This document shows positions 31,340 to 40,862 of a stretch of 64,000 bases of DNA, piece after piece. The DNA comes from an uncultured Pelagibacteraceae bacterium (GTDB lineage Bacteria > Pseudomonadota > Alphaproteobacteria > Pelagibacterales > Pelagibacteraceae). The stretch covers positions 1 to 64,000 of the forward strand of contig CACGAB010000003.1 in assembly GCA_902570915.1 (NCBI GenBank), read 5' to 3'. A program made the translations under genes and the position numbers. The notes beneath the pieces were generated by a model, which saw only the letters and a program-made list of their open reading frames with translations, ran no database searches and had not been told where the DNA came from. The first letter of the stretch is position 1. Every line of letters starts with the position of its first letter.

Positions 31340-34209
31340 TGTTACACAATTCACAAAAAGATTTTTTGAAAAGACACATTGGTCCAACAGAAGAGGATCA
31401 ATTAAAAATTTTAAAAAAATTAAATTATAAATCTCTAAATGATTTAATAGACAATACTGTACCAGAAAAGATACAGTTTAAGGGCGAACTCAATATTGGT
31501 GAGTCGAATTCTGAATATGAAGCTTTAAGAAAACTAAAAGTAATTTCAAAAAAAAATCAAATTTACTCAAATTTTATTGGTATGGGTTATTATGGAACGT
31601 ATACACCATATGTAATTTTAAGAAATATATTAGAAAATCCAGGTTGGTATACTTCCTATACACCTTATCAGCCAGAAGTAGCTCAAGGAAGATTAGAAAT
31701 GTTATTAAACTTTCAACAAATGATTGTTGATTTTACAGGAATGGATATTGCAAACGCATCTTTGCTTGACGAAGGTACGGCTGCTGCAGAGGCTATGGGT
31801 TTAAGTCACAGACTAAATAAAAATGACAGTAATTTAGTTTTTGTTTCAGAAAATTGTCACCCACAAACAATTGACGTTATACAAACTAGGGCAGAGCCTA
31901 TGGGTCTAAAAGTTTTTGTTGGAAATGAGGATAAAGTTTTAGAACAATTAAAAGAAGATATTGTTTGTGGAATTTTACAGTACCCTGGAACTTTAGGTGA
32001 CATTAAGGATCCTAGCGAGGCAATAAGTAAGATACATAAAAAAAATGGTAAAGCAATTTTAGCATGCGATCTTCTAGCTCTTGCTAAGTTAAAAACACCA
32101 AGAGAACTTGGAGCTGATATTGCAGTTGGTAGTTCTCAAAGGTTTGGTATTCCTATGGGTTATGGAGGACCTCATGCAGCATTTTTTGCAACGAAAGATG
32201 AATTTAAAAGATCAATGCCAGGAAGAATAGTTGGTGTTTCAGTGGATAGACATGGCAATAAAGCTTATAGATTATCACTACAGACTAGAGAACAACATAT
32301 CAGAAGAGATAAAGCTACAAGCAACATTTGTACTGCTCAAGCCTTGTTAGCAATAGTTTCTGCAGCATATGCTATTTATCATGGTCCAAATGGAATAAGA
32401 AATATTTCTGAGAGAGTGTCTCAATTAGCAAAAAATTTTGCTGATAAAATAAAGCAATCTGGATATGAATTATATTCAGATTATTTTTTTGATACGGTAA
32501 CAATTATTACTAAAGAAAAGACTGATCAAATTTTCAAAAATGCTTTAGCTCAAAAAGTGAACATTAGAAAAGTAAATTCAGAAATGCTTGCTGTTTCTTT
32601 TGATGAAAAGAAAAATGTTTATAGAGTAAATCAATTACTAAAAATTTTTAATGCAGCAGAGTCTATCAAAAAAGAGGATCCTACGGTAAGTTTACCCAAT
32701 CTACCAAAAAATTTATTAAGAACTTCTAAGTATTTAGAACATCCTGTTTTTAATTCGTATCATTCAGAGACAGAAATGCTCAGATATTTAAAAAAGCTAG
32801 AAGATAAGGATATAGCTCTAAATAGAACTATGATTGCTCTAGGCTCATGTACGATGAAATTAAATGCTACCGCAGAAATGATACCTATTTCTTGGAGAGA
32901 ATTAGCAGAGCCTCATCCATTTGTGCCTATTGAACAGATGGAAGGATATAGAACAATGTTCACAGATCTTAAAAATTGGTTAAGATCAATCACTGGTTTC
33001 TCAGGGGTTTCACTTCAACCTAATGCAGGTGCCCAAGGTGAATATGCAGGTTTAATGGTAATAAGAAAATATCATTTAGATAGAGGTGATAATAATAGAA
33101 ATATATGTTTAATACCGAGTTCAGCACATGGGACTAATCCTGCAAGTGCTCAAATGGTTGGAATGAAAGTTGTTGTAGTTAATTGCGATAAAGAGGGGAA
33201 TGTTGATTTTGAGGATTTAAAGAAAAAAGCAGAATTACATTCTGAAAACCTTGGCGCATTAATGGTAACTTATCCATCTACACACGGAGTTTTTGAGGAA
33301 AAAATATCAGATATTTGTGATTTAATTCATAAACATGGAGGTCAAGTTTATATGGATGGGGCAAATTTAAATGCTCTAGTAGGAATCGCAAAACCTGGAA
33401 ATTTTGGCCCAGATGTGTGTCATATTAACTTACACAAAACCTTTTGTATTCCACATGGTGGAGGAGGACCTGGAATGGGACCGATTGCATGCAAAAGACA
33501 TTTACAGGTTTATCTGCCTAATCATCCAGTTGTCAAAGATTGTGGGCCCGCAACTGGAATTGGTGCAGTTTCTGCCGCTCCATGGGGAAGCTCAAGTATT
33601 TTGTCAATTTCATGGATGTACATTAAGATGATGGGGTCTGAAGGACTTAAACTAGCTACTAAAGTTGCAATTTTAAACGCTAATTATATTGCTAAAAGAC
33701 TTAAAGATCATTTTCCTATTTTGTATAAAGGTTCAAAAGGTAACGTAGCGCATGAATGTATAATTGATATTAGAACAATTAAATCTGAGACTGGAGTTAC
33801 TGAGGAAGATATTGCAAAAAGATTAATTGATTACGGATTTCATGCTCCAACAATGTCATGGCCAGTTGCTGGTACAATGATGATTGAACCAACTGAAAGT
33901 GAGAGTTTATCAGAGCTTGACAGATTCTGTGACACATTAATTAATATAAAACTAGAAATAGATAAAATTAAGTCTGGAAAATTCGATAAAGTCGATAATC
34001 CAATTAAGAATGCTCCTCATACAGATATGGAGCTTGCTTCAGATGACTGGGAGCATAAATATTCAAGAGAGGAAGCAGCTTATCCAGCTAAATTTTTAAA
34101 ATTAAATAAATTTTGGCCACCAGTTGCACGCGTAGATAATGTATATGGAGATAAGAATATCTTTTGTACTTGTCCTAGTATGGATGAATTTAAAGAAGAT
34201 GCAGCTTAA
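31339..34209 (+). CDS. gcvP: Glycine dehydrogenase (decarboxylating), single-chain P protein
   Basis: RHIGPTEEDQ, YTPYQPEVAQGRLE, HINLHKTFCIPHGGGGPG; 956 aa. Confidence 0.98.
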   Translation: MLHNSQKDFLKRHIGPTEEDQLKILKKLNYKSLNDLIDNTVPEKIQFKGELNIGESNSEYEALRKLKVISKKNQIYSNFIGMGYYGTYTPYVILRNILENPGWYTSYTPYQPEVAQGRLEMLLNFQQMIVDFTGMDIANASLLDEGTAAAEAMGLSHRLNKNDSNLVFVSENCHPQTIDVIQTRAEPMGLKVFVGNEDKVLEQLKEDIVCGILQYPGTLGDIKDPSEAISKIHKKNGKAILACDLLALAKLKTPRELGADIAVGSSQRFGIPMGYGGPHAAFFATKDEFKRSMPGRIVGVSVDRHGNKAYRLSLQTREQHIRRDKATSNICTAQALLAIVSAAYAIYHGPNGIRNISERVSQLAKNFADKIKQSGYELYSDYFFDTVTIITKEKTDQIFKNALAQKVNIRKVNSEMLAVSFDEKKNVYRVNQLLKIFNAAESIKKEDPTVSLPNLPKNLLRTSKYLEHPVFNSYHSETEMLRYLKKLEDKDIALNRTMIALGSCTMKLNATAEMIPISWRELAEPHPFVPIEQMEGYRTMFTDLKNWLRSITGFSGVSLQPNAGAQGEYAGLMVIRKYHLDRGDNNRNICLIPSSAHGTNPASAQMVGMKVVVVNCDKEGNVDFEDLKKKAELHSENLGALMVTYPSTHGVFEEKISDICDLIHKHGGQVYMDGANLNALVGIAKPGNFGPDVCHINLHKTFCIPHGGGGPGMGPIACKRHLQVYLPNHPVVKDCGPATGIGAVSAAPWGSSSILSISWMYIKMMGSEGLKLATKVAILNANYIAKRLKDHFPILYKGSKGNVAHECIIDIRTIKSETGVTEEDIAKRLIDYGFHAPTMSWPVAGTMMIEPTESESLSELDRFCDTLINIKLEIDKIKSGKFDKVDNPIKNAPHTDMELASDDWEHKYSREEAAYPAKFLKLNKFWPPVARVDNVYGDKNIFCTCPSMDEFKEDAA

Positions 34210-34212
34210 TTA

Positions 34213-35451
34213 ATGAAAGTAGCTGTAATTGGCTCAGGCATATCAGGTTTAAGCGCAGCTTATTATTTATCAAAAAATCATCAGGTAGATCTTTTTGAGA
34301 GAGAGGATCATTTTGGTGGTCACTCTTATACAGTTGATGTAATTCTTAATAAAAAAAAATTATCTGTCGACGTCGGATTTATTGTATTTAATCATCGGAC
34401 ATATCCAAATTTAATAAATTTTTTTAAAGAGATTGATATTGAAATTGAAAAAAGCGATATGTCATTTTCTGTTTCTGTAGAAGATTCTAATTATGAATAT
34501 TGTGGCAAAGGTTTGTTGGGTATCTTTGCTAACAAATCTAACTTATTGAATATTGAATTTCTCAAAATGTTTTTTGATATTTTAAAATTTTATAAAACTT
34601 GTGATAATATTTCAGAAATTGATAAAAAAATAACTTTAGATGATTTTTTAAAAAAAAATAAATGGTCTAGAGGTTTTATTAATTATCACATTATACCAAT
34701 GGTATCTGCTATTTGGTCTATGCCACCCTATGAGGCAGGGAAAATGCCTATGAATTTTTTTTTAAAATTTTTTCAAAATCATGGCTTATTTAAACTTAAA
34801 AACAGACCTCAGTGGTACACTGTGGCTCAAAGAAGTAGAGCATATGTTAATAAAGTTTTATCCTTAATTAGTGGTCAATATTATAAAAATTATAAAATAA
34901 AATCTGTGAAAAGAATCTCATCTGGATTACAAGTTTATTATGGTGGTAATAATGAATTTTTTCATTATGATAAGGTCATTCTCGCAACTCATGCAAATGA
35001 GGCCTTAAATTTGATAGATAATCCATCAGATGAGGAAAGAAATATATTATCAAATTTTAGTTACAGAGAAAATTTAGCAATATTGCATACAGACGAAAAC
35101 ATAATGCCTAAAAATAAAGATGTATGGTCCTCATGGAATTCTTTTGTTGATAAAAAGAATACAAGCAAAAACTCACTTTCATACTGGTTAAATCTTCTTC
35201 AAAACTTAAAAAATGAAAAAAATATATTTTTGACCTTAAATCCTATAAAAAAAATATCTGAGGATAAAATTATAAAAAAAATTAATTTTACACATCCTTA
35301 TTACGATCAAAAAGCTTTAGAGAATCAAAAAAATTTAAAAAGTATTCAAAATAAACAAAATATATTGTTTTGTGGAAGTTATTTCGGTTACGGTTTTCAT
35401 GAGGATGGCATAAAATCATCTATTGAAATGTTGAAAAACTTAAATGACTAG
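34213..35451 (+). CDS. FAD-dependent amine oxidase-family protein
   Basis: VAVIGSGISGLSAAYYLSKNHQVDLFE; followed by DUF1365 and Cfa. Confidence 0.88.
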   Translation: MKVAVIGSGISGLSAAYYLSKNHQVDLFEREDHFGGHSYTVDVILNKKKLSVDVGFIVFNHRTYPNLINFFKEIDIEIEKSDMSFSVSVEDSNYEYCGKGLLGIFANKSNLLNIEFLKMFFDILKFYKTCDNISEIDKKITLDDFLKKNKWSRGFINYHIIPMVSAIWSMPPYEAGKMPMNFFLKFFQNHGLFKLKNRPQWYTVAQRSRAYVNKVLSLISGQYYKNYKIKSVKRISSGLQVYYGGNNEFFHYDKVILATHANEALNLIDNPSDEERNILSNFSYRENLAILHTDENIMPKNKDVWSSWNSFVDKKNTSKNSLSYWLNLLQNLKNEKNIFLTLNPIKKISEDKIIKKINFTHPYYDQKALENQKNLKSIQNKQNILFCGSYFGYGFHEDGIKSSIEMLKNLND

Positions 35452-36205
35452 TTCAATCTATAATGGCACAGTTATTCACAAAAGATTTAAACCAAAAACT
35501 CATTTTTTTAAATATAGTGTATTTTCACTTTTAATAGACTTATCAGAGTTAGACCAGCTAGATAAAAATATTAAATTTTTTTCATTTAACAAATTTAATT
35601 TAATAAGTTTTTTTGAAAAAGATCATGGTGACAGAGATGGATCTTCATTAATATCATGGGTAAAAAAAAATTTAGATGAAAATAATATTAGTTCGAGAGA
35701 TATAAGAATAAAACTTTTGTGCTATCCAAGAATTTTTGGATATGTTTTTAATCCCTTAAGTGTTTTTTTTATCTACGACATTAATAATAAATTAATTGCT
35801 ATTTTATACGAAGTTAAGAATACGTTTGGTGAACAACATACATATATTTTTAAAGTTGAAGATAAGACTAAACTTTTTCAACATAACTGTTCAAAAAAAT
35901 TTCATGTGTCACCGTTCATAGAGATGGATTGTAATTATTTTTTTAGAATCCTAAAACCCTGTGAAAGAATATCTGTTATTATAGATCAATACCAGTCTAA
36001 TGAAAAAATCTTGTATGCATCTCAGGATGGAAAAAGAAAAGACTTAAATAGTAAAGAATTATTAAAATCATATATAAAACACCCACTTATGACTTTTAAA
36101 ATAATATCTGCGATACATTTTGAAGCGTTTAAACTGTGGACCAAAGGTATTAAATTTATCCAAAGAAAATTAAAAATTAAGAATAACATTACATTTGAGA
36201 GTTAA
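35444..36205 (+). CDS. DUF1365-family protein
   Basis: IYNGTVIHKRFKPKTHFFKYSVF; CYPRIFGYVFNPLSVFFIYD; EVKNTFGEQHTY; FHVSPFIEMD. Confidence 0.88.
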   Translation: MTSSIYNGTVIHKRFKPKTHFFKYSVFSLLIDLSELDQLDKNIKFFSFNKFNLISFFEKDHGDRDGSSLISWVKKNLDENNISSRDIRIKLLCYPRIFGYVFNPLSVFFIYDINNKLIAILYEVKNTFGEQHTYIFKVEDKTKLFQHNCSKKFHVSPFIEMDCNYFFRILKPCERISVIIDQYQSNEKILYASQDGKRKDLNSKELLKSYIKHPLMTFKIISAIHFEAFKLWTKGIKFIQRKLKIKNNITFES

Positions 36206-37383
36206 TGAATTTAAATACCGTTTCAGATAAAATAGTCTTTAGCATTTTAAGAGATATAAAAGTTGGTCATTTAGAGCTAACTAATTACGATGGAAAAAAA
36301 TATAGTTTTGGAAACGCCAAAGATAATTTAAAAGCTAATATTAAGATAAAAAATAAAAACTTTACTTTTAATTTAATTAAATCAGGTAGTGTAGGTCTTG
36401 CAGAATCCTACATGAATGACTATTTCGAGACAAATAATTTATCTAATTTGATAGAGATTACAGCAAGGAATATTAAACAAATTCATAAATTTTCTGGACT
36501 GCTAGATTTTCCTTTTATTAATTATTTAAAAAATATCTTTATAAAAAACACAAAAAATAGAAGCAAAACTAACATTTCAAAACACTATGACCTTGGTAAT
36601 GAATTCTTTTCTTTATGGTTAGACAAAACGCTTACTTACTCAAGTGCGATATTTGATGAAAAAAATAAAGATTTATCTGATGCTCAAAATAATAAATATC
36701 AAAAACTAATAGACTTAATTAAACCTGGAACTGGAGATAAAGTTTTAGAGATAGGTTGTGGTTGGGGAGGTTTTGCTGAGTATGTTGGTAAAAAGTATGA
36801 TGTGAAATTAGACTGTATTACAATTTCAAAAAAACAATTTGAATATGCTAAAGAGAGAATTTACAGGTGTGGATTAAATGAAAAAGTTAACATTCAAATA
36901 AAAGATTATAGAGATTTAAAAGATAAATACAATTCTATTGCATCTATAGAAATGATTGAGGCAGTAGGTCAAAATTATTTGGAAGGTTACTTCAAAACAA
37001 TTAAAAATAATTTATCGAGCAACGGAAGCGCTGCTATTCAAGCAATAACAATTGATGATAATCTTTTTGACAGATACAAATATAAACAAGACTTCATTCA
37101 AAAATATATTTTTCCTGGCGGCTTTCTTCCAAATAAAGGAAGTATAGATAAATATGTTTCGAAAAACGGTTTAACTATAAAATCTTATGAATCTTATGCT
37201 GATCATTATTCAAATACACTTGCAATTTGGAGAAATGAATTCAACAAAAAATGGGAATTAATTAAGAAACAAGGTTTTGATTTAACATTTAAAAAAATGT
37301 GGGAGTTTTATTTATCTTATTGTGAAGCAGGCTTTAAGTCTAAAAATATCGATTTAATTCAATTTTCTATACAGAATAAATAA
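36205..37383 (+). CDS. cfa: Cyclopropane-fatty-acid-phospholipid synthase family SAM methyltransferase
   Basis: HYDLGNEFFSLWLDKTLTYSSAIF, VLEIGCGWGGFAEY, FPGGFLP. Confidence 0.93.
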   Translation: MNLNTVSDKIVFSILRDIKVGHLELTNYDGKKYSFGNAKDNLKANIKIKNKNFTFNLIKSGSVGLAESYMNDYFETNNLSNLIEITARNIKQIHKFSGLLDFPFINYLKNIFIKNTKNRSKTNISKHYDLGNEFFSLWLDKTLTYSSAIFDEKNKDLSDAQNNKYQKLIDLIKPGTGDKVLEIGCGWGGFAEYVGKKYDVKLDCITISKKQFEYAKERIYRCGLNEKVNIQIKDYRDLKDKYNSIASIEMIEAVGQNYLEGYFKTIKNNLSSNGSAAIQAITIDDNLFDRYKYKQDFIQKYIFPGGFLPNKGSIDKYVSKNGLTIKSYESYADHYSNTLAIWRNEFNKKWELIKKQGFDLTFKKMWEFYLSYCEAGFKSKNIDLIQFSIQNK

Positions 37384-37394
37384 TAGAGGAGACA

Positions 37395-37943
37395 ATGCGC
37401 GACATAAAATTTTTTAAGCCAATTTTATTGATAATTTCCTTGTTCTTAATTACAAACTGCTCAAATAATAGTTCTATGAAACCAGAGGATTTTATAAATA
37501 AAAAACCTAGACTAATAATTGAGGAATATTTGTCAGGCAATGTAAAAGCTTGGGGTGTTTTACAAAATCGATCTGGAAAAGTTATAAGACAGTTCTCGGC
37601 GGATTTAGATGGTAAATGGAATGGTAATCAATTAATTCTTGATGAAAAATTCAATTGGGATGATGGTGAAATTCAAACAAGACAATGGCAAATTACTAAA
37701 ATTAATGAAAACAATTATGAAGGTACAGCTGGCGATGTGGTTGGTAAGGCAAAGGGATATTCATATGGTTCAGCGTTCAAATTTGAATATGTTTTATTAG
37801 TTCCTGTAAAAGGTAAACAAATGAAAATCACTTTTGATGATTGGATTTTTAAACAAGATGAAAGAGTAGCTATAAATAAAGCAACAATGACAAAATTTGG
37901 TTTTAAGGTAGCAGAATTAACAGTCGTTTTTGTTAAAGACTAA
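37395..37943 (+). CDS. DUF3833-family lipoprotein
   Basis: Lipobox-like LITNCS; GVLQNRSGKVIRQFSADLDGKW; DDWIFKQDERVAINKATMTKFGFKVAELT. Confidence 0.8.
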   Translation: MRDIKFFKPILLIISLFLITNCSNNSSMKPEDFINKKPRLIIEEYLSGNVKAWGVLQNRSGKVIRQFSADLDGKWNGNQLILDEKFNWDDGEIQTRQWQITKINENNYEGTAGDVVGKAKGYSYGSAFKFEYVLLVPVKGKQMKITFDDWIFKQDERVAINKATMTKFGFKVAELTVVFVKD

Positions 37944-38701
37944 TTTTTTTTCTGATACTTTGTCATTTTACCTATTAGACCAAAATATAATTTACTCGGT
38001 AAAAAACTAAAAAATTTAAGTATTAATGTTAAAGATTTTGGAAAATGGATCTCAAAGATATTTTTGTTTACTAATCCATTATATATTTTATCAGCAGCAT
38101 ACTCTGCAGTTTTTAAAAAAGGCATTTTAAAATCATTTTTATCTGTCATAGGAGTTTTGATAAAACCAGGAGAAACTAGACAGACACGTACATTTGAACG
38201 ACCAAAATCAAAATATAAACTCTCAGCCAAGTTATTCAAAGCTGATTTTGATGGGCCATAACCTGTCGAATTAGGTAGCCCTCTATAGCCTGCTATAGAT
38301 GAAACTATAGCAATTTTTCCTTCTCTTTTATTCTTAAAATATTCTTCTACAGCTTTGATACTATTCAATGTTCCAAAAAAATTAATCTTAAATACATCTT
38401 CAATCTGTTCAACATCAATATCTTTTTCTTTTTTAGGATTCCAAGTACCTGTAGAAAAAAAACAAATATCAATATTTTCAAATTTATTTTTTATTTTCTC
38501 GAAGACTTCCTTACATTTAGTTTTATCCGTGACATCTAATGGAAATGCGATTATATTAGCGTTGGTATTAGCTATTTCTTTTAAAAGATTTTCTCTCCTA
38601 GCAGAAATTGCAACATTCCAACCTTCATTAGCGAATTTTAATGCTAGCGCTTTACCAATACCTGTGCTTCCACCCGTGATCCAAATTGTTTTTTTATTCA
38701 T
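37940..38701 (-). CDS. Short-chain dehydrogenase/reductase
   Basis: TGGSTGIGKALALKF, YGPSKSAL catalytic motif. Confidence 0.9.
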   Translation of the reverse strand: MNKKTIWITGGSTGIGKALALKFANEGWNVAISARRENLLKEIANTNANIIAFPLDVTDKTKCKEVFEKIKNKFENIDICFFSTGTWNPKKEKDIDVEQIEDVFKINFFGTLNSIKAVEEYFKNKREGKIAIVSSIAGYRGLPNSTGYGPSKSALNNLAESLYFDFGRSNVRVCLVSPGFIKTPMTDKNDFKMPFLKTAEYAADKIYNGLVNKNIFEIHFPKSLTLILKFFSFLPSKLYFGLIGKMTKYQKKN

Positions 38702-38710
38702 TATTTAAAG

Positions 38711-39193
38711 ATGTATAATACCTTTATGCTTAAAAATAAAATTTTATCATTCATTCTTTTTTTTATAATAACCTTTTCAGCCTCATTCATTGGTGGTGCA
38801 GTCTCAATAAATTTGAAAGAACCTTGGTATTCAACACTTATTAAATCAAGTTTAAATCCACCGGATTGGGTTTTTGCTCCTGTTTGGACTATTTTATACC
38901 TTATGATGACTATTGCAGTCTGGAACTTCTGGCATAGCAAAAATAGAGATATGAATACAGTTTATATTTATTTTATTCATATAATAATAAATACAACTTG
39001 GAGTATTGTATTTTTTGCATTGCACAAAATATTTCTAGCCATGTTAGTTTTAATAATATTAATAATATTTATTTTTTTGTTAATCATAAGATTTAAACCT
39101 GTAAATAAATTAAGCTTCTATTTAATGATTCCCTATTTACTTTGGTGTTCCTATGCATTATTTCTAAATATTAACTTAGTTATTCTAAATTAA
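38711..39193 (+). CDS. tspO: TspO/MBR family protein
   Basis: PPDWVFAPVWTILYLMMTIAVWNFW, WSIVFFALH. Confidence 0.9.
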   Translation: MYNTFMLKNKILSFILFFIITFSASFIGGAVSINLKEPWYSTLIKSSLNPPDWVFAPVWTILYLMMTIAVWNFWHSKNRDMNTVYIYFIHIIINTTWSIVFFALHKIFLAMLVLIILIIFIFLLIIRFKPVNKLSFYLMIPYLLWCSYALFLNINLVILN

Positions 39194-39196
39194 TTT

Positions 39197-40300
39197 ATGG
39201 ACGATGTAGTAATAGTTGGAGGTGGTATTATTGGTGCAGCGACTGCTTACTTTTTGTCTAAAGAAGGTAGAAAAGTTAAAGTTATAGAGAGGGATCCAAC
39301 TTATAAATCAGCATCATTTCCATTATCTTTAGGTGGTTTCAGAAGACAATTTTTTCAAAAAGAAAATATTTTATTAGGAAAATTTGCAAGAGAGTTTATT
39401 TTTCAAATTCCAGAATTACTCAAGACTGAAAAAAACCCAAATCCTACGGCAAGTATGGTGCCCAATGGCTATCTATTAATGTTTGGACCTGAACATGCAG
39501 AAGAACAATATAAGGCTTTAGAAAACCATCAAGCATGTGAAGCTGGTACAAAAAATATTAAAGGCTCTGAATTATCAAAACATTTTCCATACATAAATGC
39601 AGATGGAATAGAAACAGCTACATTTACTGACAATCAAAGTGAAGGTTGGATAGATCCTTTTATGTTCCATAATGCGTTAAAAAGTAAAGCTACCGAGCTT
39701 GGAGCAGAATTTATCAAGGGAAATATAAAATCTCTCTCTGAAATAAAAGCCAAAACTATTATTTCCGCAGCCGGTTGTTGGACTAAAGAATTACTTGAAG
39801 ACATACCTGTAGAACCACAAAAACACACTGTATTTAGAGTTAAATGCCCAAAACATATTCCTGAAATGCCTTTAACAGGAGATTTACCATCCGGAGTTTA
39901 TTGGAGACCAGAGGGAAAAGAGTATTTAGCCGGTTCGCCCAAATCTATTTTTGATGCGAGAGATTTAGAGCCAGCCTGGGAGGATTTTGAAGAATTAGTA
40001 TGGCCAGCACTAGCAAATAGAATTCCAATTTTTGAAGAATTAAAATTAACAGGAGGCTGGGCAGGATATTATGATTGTAACAGATTAGATAATAATGCTG
40101 TTGTGGGCAAACATCCTAAATTTGATAATGTTTATTTAGCTACAGGTTTTACTGGCAGAGGATTAATGCAGGCCCCAGGTATTGGAAGAGCTTTGACAGA
40201 ATTAATAACTACAGGAGCATATCAATCTATTGATATCTCTAATATGGCTGTTGAGAGAGTTTTAGGAAAAAAAGCAAGACCTGAACCGTATGTTCTTTAA
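39197..40300 (+). CDS. DAO-family FAD-dependent oxidoreductase
   Basis: VVIVGGGIIGAATAYFLSKEGRKVKVIER; GFTGRGLMQAPGIGRALTE. Confidence 0.88.
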   Translation: MDDVVIVGGGIIGAATAYFLSKEGRKVKVIERDPTYKSASFPLSLGGFRRQFFQKENILLGKFAREFIFQIPELLKTEKNPNPTASMVPNGYLLMFGPEHAEEQYKALENHQACEAGTKNIKGSELSKHFPYINADGIETATFTDNQSEGWIDPFMFHNALKSKATELGAEFIKGNIKSLSEIKAKTIISAAGCWTKELLEDIPVEPQKHTVFRVKCPKHIPEMPLTGDLPSGVYWRPEGKEYLAGSPKSIFDARDLEPAWEDFEELVWPALANRIPIFEELKLTGGWAGYYDCNRLDNNAVVGKHPKFDNVYLATGFTGRGLMQAPGIGRALTELITTGAYQSIDISNMAVERVLGKKARPEPYVL

Positions 40301-40303
40301 ATT

Positions 40304-40828
40304 ATGAAACTTAATATTGGTGGTGAACAAAAAAAAGAGGGATGGAAGATATTAAATATCCAAAAAAAAAATGGTGTAGACTTTATTGGTGATATTTCAG
40401 ATCTAAGTCAATTTAGTGAAAACTCAGTAGAGGAAATTTATGCAAGTCATGTAGTTGAGCATGTTGAACAAAGTAAAGTCGAGAGTACTTTTAAAGGTAT
40501 CTACAGAGTACTAAAAAATAATGGAAAACTTTATATATCAGTTCCCGATATGGAAGTTTTATGTAGAATATTTATTTCAAAGGAAGCACCTAAAAGTGCC
40601 AAACTTCATACTTTGAGAATGATTTATGGGGGCCAGATAGACAAATACGATTTTCATTATTGTGGGTGGAATTATGAATTATTAAAAGACTCCATAATAA
40701 AAGCAGGTTTTAAAAGAGTTGAAAAAGTAAAATTCTTTGGTTTATTTGATGATACCAGTAATTTTGCTCCTTATAATAATGGCAAAGAAAACGTTCCTAT
40801 TAGTCTTAACGTGATTGCATATAAATAA
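40304..40828 (+). CDS. SAM-dependent methyltransferase-like protein
   Basis: KLNIGGEQKKEGW; EIYASHVVEHVEQ; YRVLKNNGKLYISVPD. Confidence 0.75.
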   Translation: MKLNIGGEQKKEGWKILNIQKKNGVDFIGDISDLSQFSENSVEEIYASHVVEHVEQSKVESTFKGIYRVLKNNGKLYISVPDMEVLCRIFISKEAPKSAKLHTLRMIYGGQIDKYDFHYCGWNYELLKDSIIKAGFKRVEKVKFFGLFDDTSNFAPYNNGKENVPISLNVIAYK

Positions 40829-40862
40829 ATTTTTGAAATATATAATGCTTAACATAGTGGTT

